A stretch of DNA of 64,000 nucleotides. It comes from Sphingomonas citricola (GTDB lineage Bacteria > Pseudomonadota > Alphaproteobacteria > Sphingomonadales > Sphingomonadaceae). The position numbers were made by a program, and so were the translations under genes. Under the pieces are notes generated by a model. That model was given only the letters and a program-made list of their open reading frames with translations, was not told the origin of the DNA and did no database searches. Of the stretch, positions 1-7,725 are shown in pieces; the stretch's first letter is position 1, and each line of letters opens with the position of its first letter. The stretch is taken from NCBI RefSeq assembly GCF_019429535.1, contig NZ_JAHXZM010000002.1, positions 124,001 to 188,000 of the forward strand, written 5' to 3'.

Positions 1-1972
1 CGGGCACCGGATCGGGCCCACGCGCGTCGACGCAGCATGGCACCTTGCCGTTGTCGAACAGCTTCGTCCCGTACCAGTTGGCGAATTCGCGCACCGGCTG
101 CGTCCGCCCGAGCCGCAGGAGCGTGTCCCCCATCATCGCGCCGTCGCGGATCCAGCTGCGGTCGTACGAGCGCGTGCCGGGTTTGAACGCAGCACCGTCG
201 CGGCTCATCAACACGTGCGCGAGCGCGGTGCGGATCGTGTCGGCGATCGCCTGCTTGGCGGGGGGCACGCTGACCGAGACGCTGTTCAGCGCATCGCGCC
301 AATAGGCCGCGGTGCCGGCGACCGCGGCGTCGAAACCGGCCACGCCCGCTGGCGCGAGGTCGCCGGTGCCGGGGGTGTTGTTGCCGAGCGGGTCGATGCC
401 GAGCGGAACGTCGGCGCTGGCGCCGGGCGCGAGCGTCACCGTCCAGCGCATCGTCGCGCTGGCGAGCGCGGCGGGATCGGTGACGGCGGCCGAACCGGTC
501 GAGGCGGCGGGCGTCGCCAGCGCGCCCTGATCGAACGGGCGCGCCGCGACCGCGTCGGGGCGGGTAAGCGGGATCACGTGCCGGGTGATCGACGGATCGC
601 CCGCGATCGCGGGGGCGCTCGTCACCGACAGGCGGCGGCCGTCCCACGCGATCCGCTCGATCGGGCTGACGCCGCCCTGCTGGCTGAGGAACTGCGCGGG
701 CGGATTGACCTGGAACGGCCGCACCGCGAGCGCGAGCGTCAGCGTGCGCGGGGCGGTGCCGGTGTTGGTCAGGCGGTAGCGCGCGAGCAGTCGCGGCGTC
801 GCCTGATCCGCGACCAGCGCAGTGTCGAGCGTCCAGCCGTCGCCGACCCAGCCGACGTGCGGCAGCGGCAGGTAACCGTCCTCCAGCCGCTGCGTCGCGC
901 GGACGTCGGCCCAGCCGATCGTGCGTGCGCCGTCGATCACGAACGGTTCGATCGAGAAGCCGCCCTTCGCGACCTCGATCGCACCATCCTCGCCGATCAG
1001 CCCCGACACCGCGCCGCCGTCGCTCGCGACCAGCGTCCAGTAGCTTTGTTCGGTGAACCCGCGCGGGTAGCGACCGCGCGGCATAGTTTTGGCGAGCGCG
1101 GCGATCGTCGCGTTCGGGGTGGCCGCCCAGTCGCGTAACATCACCGCGACCTCGGCGAGCGCGCCGCCGCGCTCCGCCGTGATCCGCAGGTAGCGGACCT
1201 CGCTGCCGGGGAGCGGCAGCGGATCGTCGCCGCCGTCGCCCTGATCGACGACGCGGATCGTCTGCCAGCGGCGGCGGTCGTCAGACGCCTCGATCCGGTA
1301 GCGGGGCGCGAAGCGCGATCCCCAGTGGAGCGTCAGCCCGCCGATCTCACGCGGCTGGCCGAAGTCGATCACCAGCGGGTGGGAAAGGTCGGCGGCGGTG
1401 TCGCGGCGTCCGTCGAGCGCGCGCGGGTCGCTGGCGACGGGATCGCGCAGCGGGGCGGGCGGGGCGAGCGGCTGGAGCCGCAGGTCGTCGACCTCGACAT
1501 AGCCCGCGCCGCCGTCGCGCCCGCGCACCACGACGATCTCAACCGCCGCGGTCGCGCGCAGCGTCTTGTCGGCTGTCGGGCCCCAGGCGAAGGCGATGTC
1601 GCGCGGGCGGATGGTGAGCGTCTGCCACTCGGACGTCAGGCGGCGATTGGGATAGGGTGCCCACCAGACGTTGTCGCCGCTCGCGTCGGTGAACTTCAGC
1701 TGGAGGTCGTTGACGCTGCCCGAGCCGCGGACGCGCAGCGTGAGCACGAAATTGGCGGGCCAATTGATCGGCAGCGGACGCCGCACGAACGCGTAGCCCG
1801 CGACCCGCGCGAAGTCGTAATTGAGCCGCAGCGCGCCGTCGTTGACGGACACGCGCGACGAAACCCCGTCCGATGCCGACGCCTGCCACGCGGCCACGGT
1901 GTCGAACGTGTCGAGCGCCCGGACCGGTGTCGCCCCGGCGAGCGCCAGCGCGAGTGCGATCACGCCAGCCAT
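1..1972 (-). CDS. Exported discoidin-domain protein with probable (alpha/alpha)6 glycosidase domain (partial)
   Basis: Reading the minus strand from the ATG at 1972 gives an open frame of about 657 codons that leaves the window without a stop, so the C-terminus is missing. It starts with a short hydrophobic signal peptide (MAGVIALALALAGATPVRA). Next comes a beta-rich, carbohydrate-binding-like region (about 20-160) and a discoidin/F5-8-type region (about 170-290) with the pattern HPLVIDFGQPREIGGLTLHW. The last part contains SYDRSWIRDGAMM, a signature I associate with six-hairpin glycosidases. Its start lies inside the end of the GH144-like gene (13-bp overlap), so the two are probably translationally coupled. 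I infer a periplasmic or surface glycan-processing enzyme. The exact family and substrate are not known from what is visible. Confidence 0.8.
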   Translation of the reverse strand, partial: MAGVIALALALAGATPVRALDTFDTVAAWQASASDGVSSRVSVNDGALRLNYDFARVAGYAFVRRPLPINWPANFVLTLRVRGSGSVNDLQLKFTDASGDNVWWAPYPNRRLTSEWQTLTIRPRDIAFAWGPTADKTLRATAAVEIVVVRGRDGGAGYVEVDDLRLQPLAPPAPLRDPVASDPRALDGRRDTAADLSHPLVIDFGQPREIGGLTLHWGSRFAPRYRIEASDDRRRWQTIRVVDQGDGGDDPLPLPGSEVRYLRITAERGGALAEVAVMLRDWAATPNATIAALAKTMPRGRYPRGFTEQSYWTLVASDGGAVSGLIGEDGAIEVAKGGFSIEPFVIDGARTIGWADVRATQRLEDGYLPLPHVGWVGDGWTLDTALVADQATPRLLARYRLTNTGTAPRTLTLALAVRPFQVNPPAQFLSQQGGVSPIERIAWDGRRLSVTSAPAIAGDPSITRHVIPLTRPDAVAARPFDQGALATPAASTGSAAVTDPAALASATMRWTVTLAPGASADVPLGIDPLGNNTPGTGDLAPAGVAGFDAAVAGTAAYWRDALNSVSVSVPPAKQAIADTIRTALAHVLMSRDGAAFKPGTRSYDRSWIRDGAMMGDTLLRLGRTQPVREFANWYGTKLFDNGKVPCCVDARGPDPVP

Positions 1973-3381
1973 CCCCCGGTGAAGCCCGCGCGTTCCAGCC
2001 CGCGGCGGATGTGCGGATTGCGGCGCAGCGTCTGCCACACGAGCCCGCTGCGCTGGTTCTCGATCCCGATCAGGATCGGTCCCTGATCGATCCCGAGATA
2101 GTCGCCGTCGACCCAGCCGATGCCGGGTACGACGCGGCCGTGCTTGAGCGGCGCCGCCGCGTCGGTCAGCGTCGGGTTGAACGAATCGAGGAAGCCGTAG
2201 CGGGCGTAGATGCCGCGGCCATAGCGCGCGTGCATCGCGCCGATCGCGCGGGCGGCGAGGTCCGGCTCGAACGCGATCGAGGCGGCGGCGGCGGTGGGCG
2301 CGACCGTGCCGTCGTCGCGGTCGCCCGGACCGCGCGCGGAATAGCTGAAGAATTCGCGCCGGCGCCCGCTGATGTCGCGGGTAAAGTCGCCCGGCCCGTC
2401 GCACGCGGTCAGGCCCCATATGTCGGGGCCGTAGCCCGCCCAGCCGCCCGGATTGGCGATCGCGTAGGCGCGTTGCGCGCGCACCGCGCGGCGGCTGTTC
2501 TCGAAATAATCGCTCCCGCGCCGCGCCATATAGGCGTCCTGTATGCCGCGGAAGTCGATGAAGCAGTGGCTGTACTGGTGGATGAACAGCGGCGGGAATT
2601 GCAGGTGCGCCTCGCCGCCGTACTTGTTGCCCCATTGCGCGTCGAACCGGTCGGTCCACGCGGTCCACGTCTCCGCCGGCAGCGCATGCGTCGGCGAACC
2701 GAGCGCGAGCACGTAGAGCAGCAGCCCTTCGTTGTAGATGTTCCAGTCGCTGGCGATGAAGCCGCTCTCAGGATGCCAGCCCATCGACAGGAAGGGCTGG
2801 CGCGGCGTGATCCACGTCCACTCGACCGCGCGATAGAGCTGTTCGGCGAGGCGGCGGATTTCCGCCTCCGCCGCATCCTCGCGATCGAACCAGCTCTGTG
2901 CGAACAGCACGCCGCCCATCAGGAGCGCGGTGTCGATCGTGCTGAGCTCGGTGCGGCCGAAGCGGTGGCCGTTCGCCATGTCGAGGAAATGGTAGAACAG
3001 GCCGTGGTGCCTGGCGGTGCCGCTCGCCGCCGGGCCCTGCGGCGCGGTTGCGAAGAAACGCAGCGTGGCGAGCGTGCGGTCGCGTGCCTGGGCGCGCGTG
3101 ATCCAGCCGTTCGCGACGCCGATCGGGTAGGCGGTCAGTGCGAAGCCGACCGCGGCGATCGATGCGAAGGAGGGGGTCGGCCAGCGATCGGGGGCGAGCC
3201 CGGTCGCGGGATCGGTCGTGTCCCAGAAATAGCGAAACGTCCGCTGCTGCAGGTCGCGCACCAGCACGTCGGCGCGCGCACCGTCGCTGCGCGCGGGCGT
3301 CGCGCATCCGTCCAGTAGTCCGGCGCCGATGGCGGCGAGGCCGACCGTGCCCGCGCCGAGCACCTGCCTGCGATCGATCAT
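1960..3381 (-). CDS. Glycoamylase-domain lipoprotein, GH144-like (probable endo-beta-glucanase)
   Basis: The protein has 473 residues. It begins with a twin-arginine and lipobox leader (RR at 4-5, lipobox LLDGC with Cys26), so it is probably an exported lipoprotein. The body matches the glycoamylase family (COG5368/PF10091). Its hallmarks are YNEGLLLYVLALGSPTH (216-232), the FIHQYSHCFIDFRG block (about 266-279) and WGLTACDGPGD (322-332). This fold is that of GH144 endo-beta-1,2-glucanases. E145 (in RTELSTIDTALL) and E218 (in YNEG) lie in the two blocks expected to hold the key acids, an assignment from memory. It lies 61 bp downstream of a TonB receptor and overlaps the next gene. The family role is glycan cleavage; beta-1,2-glucan as substrate is inferred from the family and the neighbouring GH3 enzyme. 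Confidence 0.85.
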   Translation of the reverse strand: MIDRRQVLGAGTVGLAAIGAGLLDGCATPARSDGARADVLVRDLQQRTFRYFWDTTDPATGLAPDRWPTPSFASIAAVGFALTAYPIGVANGWITRAQARDRTLATLRFFATAPQGPAASGTARHHGLFYHFLDMANGHRFGRTELSTIDTALLMGGVLFAQSWFDREDAAEAEIRRLAEQLYRAVEWTWITPRQPFLSMGWHPESGFIASDWNIYNEGLLLYVLALGSPTHALPAETWTAWTDRFDAQWGNKYGGEAHLQFPPLFIHQYSHCFIDFRGIQDAYMARRGSDYFENSRRAVRAQRAYAIANPGGWAGYGPDIWGLTACDGPGDFTRDISGRRREFFSYSARGPGDRDDGTVAPTAAAASIAFEPDLAARAIGAMHARYGRGIYARYGFLDSFNPTLTDAAAPLKHGRVVPGIGWVDGDYLGIDQGPILIGIENQRSGLVWQTLRRNPHIRRGLERAGFTGGWLA

Positions 3382-3442
3382 GATGGTTCCAGTCCGGGCA
3401 AGGGGCGCGGGGCAGGCGATCCGTCGCCGCCCCGCGCCGGCA

Positions 3443-6400
3443 TCAGAAGGAGAAGCCCGCCGACAGCTTCACCGTGCGCGGCGGGTTGCCGCCGACCGAG
3501 TAGCCGACCTGCTGACGGAAGGTCGCACTGTTCGGGTTGTTGTCGAAATCGACGTAGTTGCGGTCGTTCATCACGTTGATGACGTCCAGCCGCAGCCGCA
3601 CGCGCGCCTGGTCGTTGACGAAGCCGAACGGGATGTACTTCGTCACCGCGAGGTCGAGCTGGCGGCGGCCCCACAGGTCGCCGTTGCCGAGCGTCGTGCT
3701 TCCGATGATCACGCGCTGGAACGGCTGCGACTGGTCGAGGAACGCCTTCTGATAGGCGGGCGACTCGATCTGGAACTTGCCCGACAGCGTGACGCCGATC
3801 GGCAGGTCGACGCTGCCCGCGGTGACGAAGCGGTGACGCGGCACGCCCGAGGACCGCAGCGTCGGATAATCGTCGAGCGATTCGTAATCGAGCGAATAAA
3901 CCTCGCCGAACTGCCGGTTCTCCTCCGCCTGCGTGTAGGTGTAGGTCGCGTCGATGCTCCACGGCGAGGCGGCGGTGTAGGGCTTGGTCAGCTTGAAATA
4001 AGCCGCGTCCGAATTGGTCTTGAGCCCGTTGGTGCCCAGGATCAGGTTGCCGTAGCCGTTGGGGGTGAAGCTCCACGGGTTCTGCGGCACGTCGGTCGCG
4101 CTCGCGGGATCGTTGAAGAAGAACGAGCCGTCGGGGCGGCGGTTGCCGAGCAGGAAGGCGAAGCCGTCGCGGCTCTTGATGTGGGTGTAACCGATTTCAA
4201 GCTCGAGTGCGGCGAAGCGTCCGCGCAGGCCGAGGCTGAACTGATCCGAATAAGGCACCTTCAGATCGTTGTTCATGAAGATCAGCTCGCGACCGCCGCC
4301 GACCGCGGTGTTCAGCAGCGACTGGCGCCCCTCCGCGGTCAGATAGGCGGGGTTCCACTGGATGCAGGTCGTGGGATTGGCGCCCGCATCGCACGGATTG
4401 AGTGAATCGTTGCCGATGAAGTTGAACGTCCGCGTCTGGAACGCGCCCTGGCTCAGCTCCTGCTGGAGGAAGTCGAACTGGTTGCGGTCGTAGGAACGGC
4501 CGTAGCCACCGAACATCGAGAAGCGCCCAGCCTCGTCGAAGCGGTAGGTGAAACCGATCCGCGGCTGGAACGCGCCGGTGAACGCCTTCCGCTCGCGCCC
4601 GGTCGAGATGTAGTCGTTGATCGAATAATTGGCGCCGGCGAGGTTCGGGTAGTTGGTCGCCGACACCGCGTTCACGATCTCCGCCGGGGTGACGTAATCG
4701 AGGTAGCTCGGCGTACGCTCGTAATCCCAGCGCAGCCCGAGGTTGAGCGTCAGCCGGTCGGTCACGTCCCAGTCGTCCTGCGCGTAAAGCCCGAGCTGGA
4801 AGTTGTTCGACTGGATCAGCGCGTCGCCCGACGCGCCGACCGCGCCGAATTGCAGGCGGTAGGGCTGGGTATCGTTGAAGCCGGTCTGGCTAAACGCGTT
4901 GACGTCATAGGTGAACAGCGGGTTGGTGAGGTTCTGCTGGAGCGAGCGCAGCTTCACGAACTTGGTCTTGAACCCGACCTTGATCGTGTGGCCCTCGAAC
5001 CCGGTCCAGGTGAAATCGTCCTGGACGGTCCAGCCCTTCTGGCCCTTATTCTGGAAATTGGTGCCCGCGCCGAACTGGAGCAGGTCGGTGCGCACCGTCG
5101 ATACGCTGCCGTCCGCGGCGACCGAGCGCTGCGTCGCCTGGAACAGCGTCGCATTGCCGTTGACCGCGGGCTGCGGGCTCCACGACGCATCCTCGTAGCT
5201 GACGCGCGCGTCGTTGATCCACTTGTCGGCGGTGTGCTGCCAGCGCAGCAGCCCGCGCTTGTCCTGCACCTTGTTGAGCGTCGCGCCCGACGGCGCGAGC
5301 GTGCCGGTGCCGTTCTGCAACCCACTCTCGTCGCGGTACTTGCCCGACAGTTCGATCAGGTCGGCATCGGTCGGCACGATGTCGATTTTCCCGAAATACA
5401 GGTCTTCCTTGAAGCTGTTCGAGAAGGTGCCGAAATTGTTTTGGTACTGCGACGGCAGCAGCGTGGTCGACAGCCCGTTGTTGGGGCGGACGTCATATGG
5501 GTTGTCGAGCCGCTTGCCCTCGTAGCTCGCGAAGAAGTGCATCTTGTCCTTGATGATCGGCCCGCCGAGCGCGCCGCCGAACTGCTTCTGCGTGGTCTGC
5601 ACCTTGTCGATCGTGGTCGGGAAGATCTCGCTCGGGCGGCGATCGCGCAGGCTCTGGTCGGTATAGTCGAAGAAGCCCTCACCGTGAAATTCGTTGGTGC
5701 CCGACTTGGTGATCGCGGTGATCGCGACCGAGCTGACCTGGTCGAACTCCGCCTTGTAATTCGACGACAGCACCTGATACTCACCGATCGCGAGCTGCGG
5801 GAACGGATTGCCCTGCGAGCTGTCCTGGCCGGTGATGCCGCTTTTCAGCACGTAATCCTTCTGACTGACGCCGTCGATGAACACGTTGACGGTGCGGCTG
5901 TCCTGCGCGCCGCCCTGGATGCGCGAATTGCCGCTCGAATCCTCGAGGAAGCGGACGCCGGGCGCCAGGTCAGCGAAGGCGAGGAAGTTGCGGTTGTTCT
6001 GCGGCAATTGCTCGATCAGCCGCGGGGTGATGTTGATGCCGACCTGTCCGCCCGAGAGCGAACGGATGCGGCTGCCCGTCACGATGATGTCGCCGTCGCC
6101 CGCTGTCTCCGCGCCGGTCGAGGGCGTGCCCGCGGGCTCGGTCCCGGTCGCGCCGCCTGCCTTGGGCTCGGTTGTCGTGGCGGGTGCGGCGGGGGCAGTG
6201 CTCAGGTCGAGGTCGAGCCCCGCGGTCTGGCCGACGCGCAGGGTGAACGTGTCCGAGTTGCGGACGCCGGTCTTCTGCCGGATCTCCAACCGGTAGGTGC
6301 CCGCGCGCAGCGACGCGAAATTGTAACTGCCGTCGGGTCCGGCCGGCACGCTGCGGCGGATGCCGGTCGCGACCTCGACCGCGGTCACCTCCACCACCGG

Positions 6401-6538
6401 ATTGTCGGCGGGCGCGGTGATGGTGCCGCGCAAGGACGCCTGACCCACCTGTGCGCTCACGGATGCGGGCGCGAGCATCGCGCCGCCCGCGAGGGCGGTC
6501 GCCGCCGCGAAGGCGGCGCGCAACATCGTCTTGTTCAT
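3443..6538 (-). CDS. TonB-dependent receptor with N-terminal carboxypeptidase-regulatory-like domain
   Basis: This is a 1031-residue outer-membrane receptor. A Sec signal peptide covers about 1-30. A carboxypeptidase-regulatory-like Ig domain follows (about 33-112, containing PDGSYNFASLRAGTYRLEI). A Pro/Ala/Thr linker and a TonB-box-like DGDIIVTGSRIR (148-159) precede the plug, and the long barrel ends in a C-terminal Phe (KLSAGFSF). This architecture is that of Oar-like/SusC-like importers rather than small siderophore receptors. The start codon overlaps the stop of the upstream LacI-type regulator by 4 nt (ATGA), so the two are co-translated, and a glycan hydrolase gene follows. I infer uptake of oligosaccharides released by the hydrolases of this locus. 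Confidence 0.93.
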   Translation of the reverse strand: MNKTMLRAAFAAATALAGGAMLAPASVSAQVGQASLRGTITAPADNPVVEVTAVEVATGIRRSVPAGPDGSYNFASLRAGTYRLEIRQKTGVRNSDTFTLRVGQTAGLDLDLSTAPAAPATTTEPKAGGATGTEPAGTPSTGAETAGDGDIIVTGSRIRSLSGGQVGINITPRLIEQLPQNNRNFLAFADLAPGVRFLEDSSGNSRIQGGAQDSRTVNVFIDGVSQKDYVLKSGITGQDSSQGNPFPQLAIGEYQVLSSNYKAEFDQVSSVAITAITKSGTNEFHGEGFFDYTDQSLRDRRPSEIFPTTIDKVQTTQKQFGGALGGPIIKDKMHFFASYEGKRLDNPYDVRPNNGLSTTLLPSQYQNNFGTFSNSFKEDLYFGKIDIVPTDADLIELSGKYRDESGLQNGTGTLAPSGATLNKVQDKRGLLRWQHTADKWINDARVSYEDASWSPQPAVNGNATLFQATQRSVAADGSVSTVRTDLLQFGAGTNFQNKGQKGWTVQDDFTWTGFEGHTIKVGFKTKFVKLRSLQQNLTNPLFTYDVNAFSQTGFNDTQPYRLQFGAVGASGDALIQSNNFQLGLYAQDDWDVTDRLTLNLGLRWDYERTPSYLDYVTPAEIVNAVSATNYPNLAGANYSINDYISTGRERKAFTGAFQPRIGFTYRFDEAGRFSMFGGYGRSYDRNQFDFLQQELSQGAFQTRTFNFIGNDSLNPCDAGANPTTCIQWNPAYLTAEGRQSLLNTAVGGGRELIFMNNDLKVPYSDQFSLGLRGRFAALELEIGYTHIKSRDGFAFLLGNRRPDGSFFFNDPASATDVPQNPWSFTPNGYGNLILGTNGLKTNSDAAYFKLTKPYTAASPWSIDATYTYTQAEENRQFGEVYSLDYESLDDYPTLRSSGVPRHRFVTAGSVDLPIGVTLSGKFQIESPAYQKAFLDQSQPFQRVIIGSTTLGNGDLWGRRQLDLAVTKYIPFGFVNDQARVRLRLDVINVMNDRNYVDFDNNPNSATFRQQVGYSVGGNPPRTVKLSAGFSF

Positions 6539-7584
6539 GCTTCTTCCCTGTCTGCCCGGTCGGCCGGGGTCGTTGTGCTGGAGTTGGAACGGGTGGATTG
6601 CCGCACGACGAGGACGGGCCTGCGCTGTTCGAGCGCGGCGTCGTCGTTGCCAGCGATGACCTGGGCGAGCCGCGCGACCGCGCTGCCGCCGAAATCGGCG
6701 ATGTCGATGCTGGCGGTGGTGAGCGACGGCGAGATCAACTGCGCGAGCGGGATGTCGTCGAACCCCGCGATCGCGACCTGCTCAGGCACCGGGACGCCAT
6801 CTCCGCGCAGCCGCATCATCGCGCCGATCGCCATCATGTCGTTGGCCGCGAAGATCGCGTCGACGCCGTCACCGTCGCGCAGCAATTGCTCGGCAGCACG
6901 CGCGCCCGACCCTTGCGTGAAGTCGCCGCGGATGACGCGCAGCGGGAGAGCGGCGCGCGCGCAGGCGGCGCGCGCACCCGCCAGCCGTTCCTCCGCGTCG
7001 ACGTTGCCCTCGGGCCCGGTGACGTGGACGAGCGCGCGCCGCCCGCTCGCGATCAGATGTTCGACCAGCGCCTGCGCGCCCGCGTGATTGTCGAGCCGCA
7101 GCCGCGCGCGGCCGGGCGCCGCACCCGACCCGTTCAGCAGCACGACCGGCATCCCCGCGGGCAGATGCGCGAGCAATTCGCCGGCAGGGACGTGGGGGGC
7201 CATCACGACCAGCCCGTCGACGCGCCCGCGCATCGTCTGTAGCGCGGTGACACCCCGCGCGGCTTCGCCGTGCATCACCATCAGCATCAGGTGGAGGCCG
7301 CGCACCGACGCCTCATTGTCCATGCCGCGTAGCAGCTCGGAATAGAATTCGCCGTGGAGGTCGGGCAGGACGACGCCGATCGTCCCCGACCGCGACAGGC
7401 TCAGGTGCCGTGCGCCGGCGTGGGGGACATAGCCGAGTTGCGCGGCCACGTCCTCGATCTGCCGGCGCAGTTCGGGGCGGATCGTCGCCAGACCGTTCAG
7501 CGCGCGCGACACCGACGCGACCGATACGCCGGCAGCGCGCGCCACGTCGCGGATCGTCGCATTGGATTTCGGCGCCTCAGCCAA
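6535..7584 (-). CDS. LacI-family transcriptional regulator of the glucan locus
   Basis: The N-terminal helix-turn-helix reads TIRDVARAAGVSVASVSRALNG and is followed by the usual periplasmic-binding-like sensor domain. I chose the TTG at 7582-7584, preceded by a strong GGGAGGGG ribosome binding site. An in-frame ATG at 7665 would add 27 unconserved residues and would place the palindromic operator (7629-7646) inside the coding sequence. With the TTG start the product is 349 residues. The stop overlaps the TonB receptor start (ATGA). Regulators of this family bind a sugar or oligosaccharide and repress neighbouring catabolic genes. Autoregulation plus control of the divergent GH3 gene is inferred from the operator position. 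Confidence 0.92.
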   Translation of the reverse strand: MAEAPKSNATIRDVARAAGVSVASVSRALNGLATIRPELRRQIEDVAAQLGYVPHAGARHLSLSRSGTIGVVLPDLHGEFYSELLRGMDNEASVRGLHLMLMVMHGEAARGVTALQTMRGRVDGLVVMAPHVPAGELLAHLPAGMPVVLLNGSGAAPGRARLRLDNHAGAQALVEHLIASGRRALVHVTGPEGNVDAEERLAGARAACARAALPLRVIRGDFTQGSGARAAEQLLRDGDGVDAIFAANDMMAIGAMMRLRGDGVPVPEQVAIAGFDDIPLAQLISPSLTTASIDIADFGGSAVARLAQVIAGNDDAALEQRRPVLVVRQSTRSNSSTTTPADRADREEA

Positions 7585-7628
7585 ATCGCGTCCCCTCCCG
7601 TCACGAGAGGCTGATCCGCCTTTCGCTT

Positions 7629-7646
7629 GATGTAACCGGTTACATC
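7629..7646. promoter_or_regulatory. LacI-type operator (perfect 18-bp palindrome)
   Basis: GATGTAACCGGTTACATC is a perfect inverted repeat with the central CG typical of LacI-family operators. It lies between the divergent regulator (start 7584) and the GH3 gene (start 7726), so one bound dimer could control both directions. A shorter palindrome, AAGCGCTT, follows at 7653-7660. Confidence 0.85.
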
Positions 7647-7725
7647 GCGCACAAGCGCTTTTCAATAACCTTGTTTATGTGGCCATAACCGGCATGAGCC
7701 GGCCTCGGTGCGAGGGGGAGAGACG

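Noticed and set aside
4850..7087. Plus-strand open frame of 745 codons
   Set aside because: It is antisense to the TonB receptor and LacI genes, has Arg/Val/Ala-rich composition and no recognisable domain; long antisense frames are normal in GC-rich DNA.
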